DNA of 64,000 nt from Sedimenticola sp. (lineage in GTDB: Bacteria; Pseudomonadota; Gammaproteobacteria; Chromatiales; Chromatiaceae). The stretch lies in the NCBI GenBank assembly GCA_026992075.1, contig JALXAM010000002.1, forward strand, positions 1 to 64,000, read 5' to 3'. The notes beneath the pieces were generated by a model. The model was not told the DNA's origin and made no database searches. It worked only from the letters and a program-made list of their open reading frames with translations. This document shows positions 43,540 to 53,209 of this stretch, one piece after another (positions within the stretch are counted from its first letter, which is position 1; each line of letters starts with the position of its first letter). The translations under genes were made by a program, and so were the position numbers.

Positions 43540-43863
43540 ATGAAGGGTGGTTTGGGGAACCTGATGAAGCAGGCCCAGAAGATCCAGGAAGAGATGGCCA
43601 AGGCCCAGGAGGAGCTGGCACGGGCCGAGGTCACCGGGGAGTCCGGTGGCGGCCTGGTGAAGGTGACCATGAATGGCCGCCACGAAGTGCGTCGGGTGGA
43701 GATCGACGACAGCCTTCTGGGGGACGACAAGGAGATGCTGGAGGATCTGGTGGCGGCCGCCTGCAACGATGCGGCGCATCGCATCGAGGAGATGACCCGC
43801 GAGCAGATGAGTGGTCTCACCGCCGGGCTGCCATTGCCTCCCGGGATGAAGCTGCCTTTCTGA
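43540..43863 (+). CDS. ybaB: YbaB/EbfC-family nucleoid-associated protein
   Basis: Small DNA-binding dimer of 107 residues; tweezers-like DNA clamps are known for the family. The sequence starts [19 protein letters not shown] and has [20 protein letters not shown] in the central beta-sheet. ATG 43540 has AAGG eight bases upstream and matches the family length; GTG 43531 and ATG 43534 are less likely. The order dnaX-ybaB-recR is conserved in gammaproteobacteria. Confidence 0.96.
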   Translation: MKGGLGNLMKQAQKIQEEMAKAQEELARAEVTGESGGGLVKVTMNGRHEVRRVEIDDSLLGDDKEMLEDLVAAACNDAAHRIEEMTREQMSGLTAGLPLPPGMKLPF

Positions 43864-43864
43864 G

Positions 43865-44467
43865 ATGGCCGGAGACTCCCTGCTGCAACGGCTGGTGGAG
43901 GGCTTCTGCTGCCTGCCAGGCGTGGGGCCCAAGACCGCCCAACGCATGGCCTATCATTTGCTGGAACGCGACCGGGAAGGGGGGCGCAGGCTGGCCGGCC
44001 TGCTCGCGGAATCCATGGAACGCATCGGCCGCTGTAAACAGTGCCGCACCCTCACCGAATCCGAGATCTGTTCCATCTGCGCCAACGAAAAGCGGGATGC
44101 CAGCCGGCTCTGCGTGGTGGAGTCGCCAGCGGACGTGGCCGCCATCGAACAGGCCACCGACTACCGGGGACGTTACTTCGTACTGGGAGGGCGCCTTTCT
44201 CCACTGGATGGCCTGGGGCCGGCCGAGATCGGTCTCGATCTGCTGGATCGGCGGCTGGAGCAGGAAGAGATCGAAGAGTTGATCCTGGCCACCAATCCCA
44301 CCGTGGAGGGGGAGGCCACCGCCCAGTACATCGGCGACATGGCGGCCCACCATGGCATCACCTGCAGCCGCATCGCCCATGGCGTGCCCCTGGGGGGCGA
44401 GCTCGAATACGTGGATGGCGGCACCCTGGCCCACGCCTTCCTGGGCCGCCGCCGCATGGGCGAATGA
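43865..44467 (+). CDS. recR: Recombination mediator RecR
   Basis: RecFOR-pathway protein loading RecA at gaps. The 200-residue protein has the helix-hairpin-helix [25 protein letters not shown] N terminus, the C4 zinc finger C-x2-C-x9-C-x2-C ([16 protein letters not shown]), and a Toprim domain ([27 protein letters not shown]). It starts one base after ybaB ends. It has the usual family length. Confidence 0.97.
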   Translation: MAGDSLLQRLVEGFCCLPGVGPKTAQRMAYHLLERDREGGRRLAGLLAESMERIGRCKQCRTLTESEICSICANEKRDASRLCVVESPADVAAIEQATDYRGRYFVLGGRLSPLDGLGPAEIGLDLLDRRLEQEEIEELILATNPTVEGEATAQYIGDMAAHHGITCSRIAHGVPLGGELEYVDGGTLAHAFLGRRRMGE

Positions 44468-44529
44468 GGCATCCTGGATCCGACCCGGGAGAAAGAAAAA
44501 ATCTACCGAAACAACGAAGAGTTGAGAAT

Positions 44530-44874
44530 ATGAGTGAATGTATTTTCTGCAAAATCGCCCAGGGTGAAATCCCGGCGGAGGTGGTCCACGAAACGGACGA
44601 ACTGCTGGCCTTCCGGGATCTCAACCCCCAGGCACCCACCCATATCCTGGTGATCCCCAGAAAACACATCGCCACCCTAAACGACCTGGAGGAGAAGGAT
44701 GCTGAGCTGATGGGGAGGCTGTATCTTGCGGCCAAGGAGATCGCCGCGGCGGAGGGGATTGCCGAAAGGGGTTACCGTACCGTGGTCAATTGCAACCCGG
44801 AGGCTGGGCAGACGGTGTTCCACATTCATCTGCATCTGCTGGGCGGCCGGCCCATGGGGTGGCCGCCGGGGTGA
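44530..44874 (+). CDS. HIT-family nucleotide-binding protein (HinT type)
   Basis: Purine nucleoside phosphoramidase-type protein of 114 residues. The histidine triad is HIHLHLLGG near the C terminus, and ECIFCKIAQGEIPAEVVHETD is the standard N terminus. The ATG follows a weak purine stretch. Its stop overlaps the next small gene by GTGA. The cellular substrate in bacteria is not established. Confidence 0.95.
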   Translation: MSECIFCKIAQGEIPAEVVHETDELLAFRDLNPQAPTHILVIPRKHIATLNDLEEKDAELMGRLYLAAKEIAAAEGIAERGYRTVVNCNPEAGQTVFHIHLHLLGGRPMGWPPG

Positions 44875-45122
44875 ACAGCTGGATCGACGAGGCAACCCAC
44901 CGGATGCACCGCGCGGTGGACTGGCTGCACGGACTGGCCAGGCGCGGCATGGCGCGTGAAGTGGTGATCTGGAAACCGGGTGGGCGGGAGCTCTACACCA
45001 CCAACCTCACCGTGGCGGTGCTGGTGCTGGCGGTGACCACGCTGTTGTTTTTGCCACTGGTGGTATTGCTGTTGCTGGTGGGTTGGCTCACCGGGTTCAG
45101 GGTCTCGGTGGAACCGTCGTAG
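44871..45122 (+). CDS. Small membrane protein, DUF4342-like
   Basis: An 83-residue protein with a basic N-terminal helix (ATHRMHRAVDWLHGLARRG), then VVIWKPGGRELYTTNLTVAV and one strongly hydrophobic segment of about 25 residues. The pattern (a short conserved strand with GR, then LTVAV and a hydrophobic region) resembles DUF4342 proteins, though I cannot confirm membership. The GTG start overlaps the HIT gene stop. Its 3' end runs into a partial REP-like unit and converges with dapE at 8 bp distance. Confidence 0.7.
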   Translation: MNSWIDEATHRMHRAVDWLHGLARRGMAREVVIWKPGGRELYTTNLTVAVLVLAVTTLLFLPLVVLLLLVGWLTGFRVSVEPS

Positions 45123-45130
45123 GTCCGGCT

Positions 45131-46757
<1,627 letters not shown>

Positions 46758-46761
<4 letters not shown>

Positions 46762-47108
46762 TTTTCTTGCAGCAGCTCCTTGTAGGAATCCTCGGAAAAG
46801 CCCACCAGCAGGCGGTCGCCATCCACCAGCACCGGGCGCTTGATGATGGAGGGGGTCTCCAGCATGATGCGGATGGCGCTCTTCTCGTCGATGTTGTCGC
46901 GCACCTCCTGGGGCAGCTTGCGCCACATCATGCCACGCCGGTTGAGCAGTGTCTCCCAACCCGCCTTTTCGATCCAGCCCCGCAGCCGTCCCTCGTCGAC
47001 CCCTTCCTTCCTGTAGTCGTGGAAACGGTATTCCACACCATGCTCGTCCAGCCAGCGGCGGGCCTTCTTCATGGTGTCGCAGTTGGGGATGCCATAGAGC
47101 TCGACCAT
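46758..47108 (-). CDS. ArsC/Spx-family protein (YffB type)
   Basis: Thioredoxin-fold protein of 116 residues. It starts [24 protein letters not shown] with a single active-site cysteine (C10) and has the family loop RRGMMWRKL and a C-terminal IIKRPVLVDGDRLLVGF. YffB-type proteins lie next to dapE in many gammaproteobacteria and have no confirmed function. It overlaps dapD upstream by one base and the barrel-like gene downstream by four. Confidence 0.93.
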
Positions 47109-47929
47109 CAAATATCCCGCAGCAGTTCGTTGATGCCCACCTTGGAGCGGGTCTTCTCGTCCACCCGCTTGACGATGACGGCGCAGTAGAGGCTGTACTT
47201 GCCGTCCTTGGAGGGGAGGTTGCCGGGCACCACCACGGCGCCGGCGGGCACGCGACCATAGAGGATCTCGTCCTTCTCGCGGTCGTAGATGCGGGTGGAC
47301 TGGCCGATGTAGACCCCCATGGAGATCACCGCCCCTTCCTCCACGATCACCCCTTCCACGATCTCGGAGCGGGCGCCGATGAAGCAGTTGTCCTCGATGA
47401 TGGTGGGCGCCGCCTGCAGGGGCTCGAGCACGCCGCCGATGCCCACGCCGCCGGAGAGATGGACGTTCTTGCCGATCTGGGCGCAGGAGCCCACGGTGGC
47501 CCAGGTGTCCACCATGGTGCCGGAATCGACGTAGGCGCCGATGTTGACGTAGGAGGGCATGAGCACGCAGGAGGGGGCGATGTAGGCGCCGCGGCGCACG
47601 GCGGCGGGGGGCACCACCCGTACCCCGGACTCGCGGAAGTCGCGGGAGTTGTAGTCGGCGAACTTGGAGGGCACCTTGTCCCAGTAGTTGGTGTAGCCCC
47701 CCTTGATGAACTCGTTGTCGTTGATGCGGAAGGAGAGCAGCACCGCTTTCTTGACCCACTCGTTGACCACCCAGTCGCCGTCCTTCTTCTCGGCCACGCG
47801 CAGCTCGCCGCGGTCGAGCCGGTCGATGGCCTCCATCACCGCGTCGCGCACCAGGGTGTCCACGTTGCGTGGCGTGATCTCGGCCCGTTTTTCGAAGGCC
47901 TCCTCGATGATGTTCTGAATGTCGCTCAT
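47108..47929 (-). CDS. dapD: Tetrahydrodipicolinate N-succinyltransferase
   Basis: Commits tetrahydrodipicolinate to the succinylase branch of DAP synthesis. In this 273-residue left-handed beta-helix protein, hexapeptide repeats are seen in [25 protein letters not shown] and [19 protein letters not shown]. It also has [19 protein letters not shown] at the N terminus. The ATG at 47929 is the first gene of the dapD-yffB-barrel-dapE unit. A gap with REP-like units separates it from dapC. Confidence 0.97.
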   Translation of the reverse strand: MSDIQNIIEEAFEKRAEITPRNVDTLVRDAVMEAIDRLDRGELRVAEKKDGDWVVNEWVKKAVLLSFRINDNEFIKGGYTNYWDKVPSKFADYNSRDFRESGVRVVPPAAVRRGAYIAPSCVLMPSYVNIGAYVDSGTMVDTWATVGSCAQIGKNVHLSGGVGIGGVLEPLQAAPTIIEDNCFIGARSEIVEGVIVEEGAVISMGVYIGQSTRIYDREKDEILYGRVPAGAVVVPGNLPSKDGKYSLYCAVIVKRVDEKTRSKVGINELLRDI

Positions 47930-47957
47930 GTCATCCTCTCGATTTTGTTTCGATTTT

Positions 47958-47979
47958 GTAGGCCGGGCTTCAGCCCGAC
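47958..47979. repeat. REP-like palindrome
   Basis: One unit with core CCGGGCTTCAGCCCGA, immediately upstream of dapD. The remaining dapC-dapD gap contains a second palindrome-like stretch (GTAGGAGCGGCGTCCCCG near 48049) and a CT/GT-rich run near 48135-48165, but no gene. Confidence 0.8.
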
Positions 47980-48174
47980 AGCCAGGCTAATGAATTCAAT
48001 CTTTTCGTGGGACTGCTGGGCGGCACCCCCGGAATGTGGAAAACATCACGTAGGAGCGGCGTCCCCGCCACGAACCGGCGATGATGTGAAGCGCTTTCAT
48101 CGTTCAGCGCGAGGACGCGCCTCCCACGGTTGGATTCTCTGTGTCCTCTGTGTCTCTGTGGTCGATTCCATTCT

Positions 48175-48196
48175 GTCGGGCTGAAGCCCGACCTAC
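48175..48196. repeat. REP-like palindrome containing the dapC stop codon
   Basis: One reverse unit with core TCGGGCTGAAGCCCGA followed by CCTAC. The dapC stop (TAG, complement 48195-48193) falls inside the CCTAC end of the unit. Confidence 0.8.
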
Positions 48197-49389
48197 CTTT
48201 GTTCCACGAACGACCGTATCCGCCGGGCGGCGTCCAGGCACTCGTCCAGGGGGGCCACCAGCGCCATGCGCACCCGTCCCGCGCCGGGGTTGACGCCATT
48301 CACCTCGCGCGAGAGGTAGCTGCCGGGCAGCACGGTGACCTTCTGGCGGGCGTACAGCTCCCGCGCGAACGCCTCATCCGAGCCCGGCGTGCGTGCCCAG
48401 AGGTAGAACCCCGCCTGTGGCCGGCTTACCTCCAGGCAGCCGTCGAGGATCTCCAGCGCGGCGTCGAACTTGCGCTGGTATTCGCGGCGGCTCTCGGCCA
48501 CGTGGGCCTCGTCCTCCCAGGCCAGCCGGCTGGCCACCTGGTGGTGTACCGGCATGGCGCCGCCGTGGTAGGTGCGGTAGCGCAGGAAGCGCTCCACCAG
48601 GCGCGCGTCGCCCGCCACCAGGCCGGAGCGCAGCCCCGGGGCGTTGGAGCGCTTGGAGAGGCTGTTGAACACCAGGCAGCGGCGAAAATCCCGGCGCCCG
48701 CTGCGCCAGGCGGCCTGCAGCAGCCCCAGCGGCGGTTCGGCCTCGTCGAAATAGATCTCGGAGTAACACTCGTCGGCGGCGATGACGAAGTCGTGCTCGT
48801 CGGCCAGCGCCATCAGCTTCACCAGGGTCGCCTCGGGGATCACCGCGCCGGTGGGGTTGTGGGGCGAGCAGACGTAGAGCAGCTGGCAGCGCCGCCAGGT
48901 GGCCGTATCCACGGCGTCGAAATCGGGCAGGCCGGTCTGTTCGTCGCAGTTGAGATAGACCGGCTCGGCGCCGGCCAGCAGGGCGGCGCCTTCGTAGATC
49001 TGGTAGAAGGGGTTGGGCATGAGCACCGCGGCATCGTCGCGCGAGCGGTCCACCACCGCCTGGGCGATGGCGAAGAGGGCCTCGCGGGTGCCGTTCACCG
49101 GCAGCACCTGGGTCTCGGGATCGAGGGCGGCCGCATCCAGCGCAAAGCGCCGCTCCAGCCAGCGGGCGATGGCCTGGCGCAGCTCGGGCATCCCCCTGGT
49201 GAGCGGGTAGGCGGCCAGGCCGTGGAGGTGAGACAATACCGCCTCGCTGATGAAGGCCGGCGTGGGGTGGCGGGGCTCACCGATGGACAAGGGAATGGGA
49301 TCGAGCCCTTCCGGCGGCCGGACACCCGCCATCAGCGCCCGAAGCCGCTCAAAGGGATAGGGCTGCAGCTTGTCGAGATCGGGATTCAA
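48193..49389 (-). CDS. dapC: N-succinyldiaminopimelate aminotransferase, probable TTG start
   Basis: PLP enzyme making succinyl-DAP from succinyl-amino-keto-pimelate. With the start used here it has 398 residues: class I aminotransferase motifs SIGEPRHPTPAFISEA, VCSPHNPTGAVIP, IAADECYSEIYFDE, and SLSKRSNAPGLRSG with the PLP lysine. The TTG at 49389 gives LNPDLDKLQPYPFERL, the usual family N terminus. The ATG at 49431 would add 14 non-conserved residues and nearly coincide with the divergent gene's ATG. A TATAAT sits at 49428-49423, inside that extension. Confidence 0.93.
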   Translation of the reverse strand: MNPDLDKLQPYPFERLRALMAGVRPPEGLDPIPLSIGEPRHPTPAFISEAVLSHLHGLAAYPLTRGMPELRQAIARWLERRFALDAAALDPETQVLPVNGTREALFAIAQAVVDRSRDDAAVLMPNPFYQIYEGAALLAGAEPVYLNCDEQTGLPDFDAVDTATWRRCQLLYVCSPHNPTGAVIPEATLVKLMALADEHDFVIAADECYSEIYFDEAEPPLGLLQAAWRSGRRDFRRCLVFNSLSKRSNAPGLRSGLVAGDARLVERFLRYRTYHGGAMPVHHQVASRLAWEDEAHVAESRREYQRKFDAALEILDGCLEVSRPQAGFYLWARTPGSDEAFARELYARQKVTVLPGSYLSREVNGVNPGAGRVRMALVAPLDECLDAARRIRSFVEQR

Positions 49390-49422
49390 GCCGGATCGTC
49401 CCCGGAACCTGGAAAGAGGCGG

Positions 49423-49428
49423 ATTATA
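49423..49428 (-). promoter_or_regulatory. Candidate -10 box for dapC
   Basis: Perfect TATAAT on the minus strand, 33 bp upstream of the proposed TTG start. It fits transcription beginning near 49416, which would exclude the upstream ATG. The -35 region lies inside the divergent gene and is weak. Confidence 0.4.
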
Positions 49429-49433
49429 CATCA

Positions 49434-50276
49434 ATGAAGCCTGTGCTCAGTCTGCTCTTCGCGGCCACCTTCTGGGGCTTCGTCTGGTATCCCCTGCGGC
49501 TGCTGGAAGGGGCCGGCCTGTCGGGGCCCTGGCTGATGGTGGTGAGCTACGCCGCCGCCTTCGTGACCCTGGCGCTGGCCCGTTGGCCGGGAACCCGCGG
49601 CCTGAAACGGCGTCCCGCGCTGGTGGCCCTCATGGCCCTGGCCGCCGGCTGGACCAACCTGGGATTCGTGCTCGCCATGCTGGAGGGGACGGTGGCGCGG
49701 GTGCTGATCCTCTTCTACCTGTCGCCGCTCTGGACGGTGCTGCTGGGGCGCCTCTTTCTGCACGAATCCTTCACCCGTGTCACGGCGCTCACCCTCGCCA
49801 CCGGCCTGGCGGGCGCCCTGCTCATGTTGTGGAAGCCGGAGGCGGGGGCGGCGGCCATCGGTTGGGGAGACCTGGTGGCGGTGACCGCCGGCTTCGCCTT
49901 TGCCGTCACCAACGTGCTCACCCGGGCGCTGGAGGAGCTGGGCACCCGGCAAAAGACCTTGGTCTCCTGGGCCGGGGTGGTGCTGCTCTCCCTGACTGTC
50001 GGTCTGCTGGAGGCGCCCCTGCCGCCGCTGTCCTGGAGCACCTGGACGGCCAGCGCGGCGCTGGGGGTGTTCGGTTTCCTGGCCGCCACTCTGGCGGTGA
50101 TCTACGGGGTCTCCCACATGCCGGTGCGGCGTTCGGCGGTGATCCTGCTGGTGGAGATCCCGGTGGGCGCCCTGAGCGCCTGGTGGCTGGCCGGTGAACA
50201 GTTGTCATTGCGCGAGTGGGCCGGAGGCGGCATGATCGTTCTGGCCGGGCTACTCGCCATCCGTGAGGTGGAATAA
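49434..50276 (+). CDS. EamA/DMT-family transporter
   Basis: Inner-membrane transporter of 280 residues with ten hydrophobic segments in two EamA repeats (about 1-135 and 145-278). Typical segments are LLFAATFWGFVWYPLRLL, FYLSPLWTVLLGRLFLHE and LVEIPVGALSAWWLAGEQL. DMT members export metabolites or amino acids; no substrate can be read. The ATG at 49434 is divergent from dapC with almost no intergenic room. Confidence 0.9.
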   Translation: MKPVLSLLFAATFWGFVWYPLRLLEGAGLSGPWLMVVSYAAAFVTLALARWPGTRGLKRRPALVALMALAAGWTNLGFVLAMLEGTVARVLILFYLSPLWTVLLGRLFLHESFTRVTALTLATGLAGALLMLWKPEAGAAAIGWGDLVAVTAGFAFAVTNVLTRALEELGTRQKTLVSWAGVVLLSLTVGLLEAPLPPLSWSTWTASAALGVFGFLAATLAVIYGVSHMPVRRSAVILLVEIPVGALSAWWLAGEQLSLREWAGGGMIVLAGLLAIREVE

Positions 50277-50362
50277 CGGTCATGCGATGGATCACCCCCC
50301 CGATCATGGAAAAAACTGTTCCGACCCTCAATGACCCAAAACGCTTTCCGGGCGCCGCTGTC

Positions 50363-50450
50363 CCGGTACTTGTAGCGGGGACGCCGTGAATACATCCCTG
50401 TAGGCTCTGCGGCAGCATCCCTGCTGCCGAAGCCCCGCTACAAGCACCGG
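50363..50450. repeat. 88-bp inverted-repeat element
   Basis: Terminal inverted repeats CCGGTACTTGTAGCGGGG (50363-50380) and CCCCGCTACAAGCACCGG (50433-50450) match at 17 of 18 positions. Inside is a second hairpin CGGCAG / CTGCCG (50410-50415, 50424-50429). There is no coding capacity. It lies in the 245-bp gap between the EamA gene and the VOC gene. Confidence 0.75.
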
Positions 50451-50521
50451 CACATCGGCTTTCAAGGGGATCGGATGTTTTTGAGCCGGTAATAGTAATC
50501 AACAGCTTAGGCGTGTTTCTT

Positions 50522-50881
50522 ATGCGCATCCATCACGTCAGCCTGCTGGTATCGGACACCACCCGCGCCCTCGATTTCTACAGGGGGCTGCTGGGACTGG
50601 AGGTGGTGGAGCGGCCCGACCTCCCTTTTCCCGGCGCCTGGCTGGCGGTGGGGGAGCAGCAGATCCACCTGCTGGAGCTGCCCAGTCCCGATCCAGTCAC
50701 TGGCCGGCCGGAGCACGGGGGGCGCGACCGCCATCTGGCCTTGCTGGTGGAGGATCTCGAGGGGCTGAAAAGCCGCCTCGAAGCAGCTGGCATCCCTTAC
50801 ACCCTGAGCCGTTCCGGGCGCCGGGCGCTGTTCTGCCGCGACCCCGATGGCAATGCTTTGGAGTTCATCGAATATGGCTGA
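50522..50881 (+). CDS. VOC-family (glyoxalase/bleomycin-resistance fold) protein
   Basis: A 119-residue metal-binding fold protein: MRIHHVSLLVSDTTRALDFYRGLLGLEVV with the first His ligand, DRHLALLVEDLEGLKSRL with the second, and FCRDPDGNALEFIEY with the terminal Glu. It is similar in length to glyoxalase I-like proteins; the substrate is unknown. Its end overlaps the MoxR ATPase start by 8 bp, so it may be the first gene of the MoxR-Bat operon. Confidence 0.9.
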   Translation: MRIHHVSLLVSDTTRALDFYRGLLGLEVVERPDLPFPGAWLAVGEQQIHLLELPSPDPVTGRPEHGGRDRHLALLVEDLEGLKSRLEAAGIPYTLSRSGRRALFCRDPDGNALEFIEYG

Positions 50882-51842
50882 GCGGGAGCAGTTCCGGGCC
50901 CTGGAGGAGTGGGTCAACCATCAGGTGCTGGGCCAGGAACGGCTGGTGCGCCGGCTGTTGGTGGCGCTGCTGGCGGACGGGCATCTGCTGGTGGAGGGGG
51001 TGCCGGGGCTGGCCAAGACCCGGGTGGTGCGGGTACTGGCCGCCGGCATCGAGGGGGAGTTCCAGCGCATCCAGTTCACCCCCGATCTGCTGCCGGCGGA
51101 CCTCATCGGCACCGAGGTGTTCCATCCCGAGAGCGGCACCTTCCAGTTCCAGAAAGGCCCCATCTTTCACAACTTCGTGCTGGCGGACGAGATCAACCGG
51201 GCGCCGGCCAAGGTGCAGTCGGCCCTGCTGGAGGCGATGGCCGAGCGCCAGGTGACCGTGGGGCGCCACACCTGGCCACTGGACGAGCTGTTCCTGGTGA
51301 TGGCCACCCAGAACCCCATCGAACAGGAGGGCACCTATCCCCTGCCGGAAGCGCAGCGGGACCGCTTTCTGCTGCATGTGCGGGTGGACTATCCCGACCT
51401 GGAGTCGGAGCAGCGCATCCTGCAACTGGTGCGGGAACAGATGCGGACCGGAACCCGGGAGATCCGGCCGGAGCGGGTCCATCTTTCGCGGCAGAACGTC
51501 CTGGCGGCCCGTCGCGAGGCGCTCGATCTCTACCTGGCGCCGGAGCTGGAGCGCTTCCTGGTGGAACTGGTGGCCGCCAGTCGCGACCCATCCCCATACG
51601 ATGCCGCATTGGCCGAGCTCATCGCTTATGGCGCCAGTCCCCGGGGCAGCATCGCACTGGATCTGGCCTCGCGGGCACACGCCTGGCTGGCGGGGCGGGA
51701 GCACGTCTCGCCGGAGGACGTGCTGGCCATCGTGCACGATGCCCTGCGTCACCGTATTCTGCTCAGTTACGACGCCGAGGCAGACGGGGTCACCCCCGAT
51801 GAGACCATCGACCGGCTGCTGGCCCTGGTACCCCTGCCGTGA
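50874..51842 (+). CDS. MoxR-family AAA+ ATPase
   Basis: Chaperone-like ATPase of 322 residues that works with DUF58 and von Willebrand proteins. The Walker A motif is GVPGLAKT (42-49), Walker B is LADEINRAP, and sensor-type ATQNPIEQEGTYPLPEAQRDRF follows. The C-terminal lid contains SPRGSIALDLASRAHAWL. The ATG at 50874 lies inside the end of the VOC gene. It leads a block of overlapping genes encoding a predicted inner-membrane Bat complex. Confidence 0.94.
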   Translation: MAEREQFRALEEWVNHQVLGQERLVRRLLVALLADGHLLVEGVPGLAKTRVVRVLAAGIEGEFQRIQFTPDLLPADLIGTEVFHPESGTFQFQKGPIFHNFVLADEINRAPAKVQSALLEAMAERQVTVGRHTWPLDELFLVMATQNPIEQEGTYPLPEAQRDRFLLHVRVDYPDLESEQRILQLVREQMRTGTREIRPERVHLSRQNVLAARREALDLYLAPELERFLVELVAASRDPSPYDAALAELIAYGASPRGSIALDLASRAHAWLAGREHVSPEDVLAIVHDALRHRILLSYDAEADGVTPDETIDRLLALVPLP

Positions 51843-51845
51843 GAG

Positions 51846-52745
51846 ATGCGGGCCATGCCTGCCACCCGGATCGCCTCCTTAGAACTGCATGACCTGCACC
51901 GGGAGGCGCGCCGCCTGGAGAAACTGACGGGAGGCGCCGTGGCCTCGCTCTTTCCCGGTGCCTGGCGGGCGCGCTTCCGGGGGCGGGGCATGGAGTTCGA
52001 CGAAGTACGCCCCTATCAGTGGGGAGACGACTACCGCACCATCGACTGGCGGGTCACCGCCCGCACCGGGAAGCTGCACACCCGGCTCTACCACGAGGAG
52101 CGCGAGCGTACCCTCTGGCTGGTGTGCGATGCCGGAGAGAGCATGCAGTTCGGCACCCGCGGCCGTTTCAAGTGGGTGCGGGCGGCCGAGGCGGCGGCGC
52201 TCTTCGCCTGGTTGGCGGAGCGGGAGGAGGATCGCGTGGGCGCGGTGGTGCATGGGAATGGCCGCCGTTGTCATCTGCTGCCGCCGGCGGGCGGGGAAGG
52301 GGGGCTGGCGCGGCTGTTCGATCTGCTGGCCGGCGTGGAGCCCAGGCCCGGCGGGGCCCGTTCCACCCTGGCCGATGCGCTCTCCCTCATGCGCAGGCGG
52401 GCACGTCCGGGAGCCCTGGTGCTGCTGCTGAGTGACTTCGAGGACCTGGACCGCCAGGCCGAGCGCCACCTGGGGCATCTCGTCCGCCACCTGGAGCTGG
52501 CCGCCATTCGTATCTTCGACCCCCTGGAGCGGGAGCTGCCGCCGGCGGGAAGCTACCCCGTGGTGGGGGAAGCGGGGTGCCGGGGCTGGCTGGAGAGCAG
52601 TCCCTCCCTGGCACGGCAATGGGAGGCGGATTTCCTCCAGCGGCAGCAGGCGCTCACCGCCAGGTTCTCCCGCCTGCAGGCGCGCTGCCTGCTGCTCGGC
52701 ACCGGGGAACCCCTGGCCAAAACACTCGCGGAGCAGCTCCGGTGA
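51846..52745 (+). CDS. DUF58-domain protein
   Basis: A soluble 299-residue protein with the DUF58 signature RGMEFDEVRPYQWGDDYRTIDWRVTARTG, followed by a vWA-like fold (LVCDAGESMQFGT with a degenerate metal site; LVLLLSDFEDLDRQ). Such proteins pair with MoxR ATPases. The start is ATG 51846 (MRAMPATRIA); ATG 51855 is an alternative. It overlaps the DUF4381 gene by GTGA. Confidence 0.93.
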   Translation: MRAMPATRIASLELHDLHREARRLEKLTGGAVASLFPGAWRARFRGRGMEFDEVRPYQWGDDYRTIDWRVTARTGKLHTRLYHEERERTLWLVCDAGESMQFGTRGRFKWVRAAEAAALFAWLAEREEDRVGAVVHGNGRRCHLLPPAGGEGGLARLFDLLAGVEPRPGGARSTLADALSLMRRRARPGALVLLLSDFEDLDRQAERHLGHLVRHLELAAIRIFDPLERELPPAGSYPVVGEAGCRGWLESSPSLARQWEADFLQRQQALTARFSRLQARCLLLGTGEPLAKTLAEQLR

Positions 52746-53209
52746 AGGAAAGGCTGCTCCTGGCGGACCGGCTCCGCGACATTCACCAGCCACCAGCCAG
52801 CTTCTGGTGGCCTCCCGCGCCTGGCTGGTGGTTGCTGGCGGGCCTGGTGCTGTTGCTGGCCGTTGCCGGTTTTCTTCTCCATCGCCGCCGCACCGCATTG
52901 CGCCGCGAGGCGTTGCTGGAGCTGTCCCGGTTGCGACAGCGGTACCAGGCGGAAGAGGATCCTCGCGGTCTGGCCATGGGGCTGGAGATGTTGCTGCGCC
53001 GGGTGGCCATGGCCCGGCTCTCCCGGCAGGCGGTGGCCTCCCTGCAGGGTGAGGCGTGGCTGGCACTGCTGGACCGGCTGGGGGCCACCCGGGAGTTCAG
53101 CCAGGGGCCGGGCCGGCAACTGCTCGAAGCGCCCTGGCGGTCCGCGCCCTCCCTGCAGGTGAAGCCCTTGCTGCAGGTGGTGGAGCGCTGGCTGAGGAGG
53201 GTGGCGTGA
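52742..53209 (+). CDS. DUF4381-family membrane protein
   Basis: A 155-residue protein with a short N terminus (RLRDIHQPPASFWWPPAPGWW), one transmembrane helix (about 27-46) and a cytosolic helical domain with ALRREALLELSRLRQRY and a WL-ALLDRLG motif. This arrangement is that of DUF4381 proteins in MoxR-Bat operons. The GTG start overlaps DUF58 and its stop overlaps the BatA gene. Confidence 0.92.
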   Translation: MKERLLLADRLRDIHQPPASFWWPPAPGWWLLAGLVLLLAVAGFLLHRRRTALRREALLELSRLRQRYQAEEDPRGLAMGLEMLLRRVAMARLSRQAVASLQGEAWLALLDRLGATREFSQGPGRQLLEAPWRSAPSLQVKPLLQVVERWLRRVA

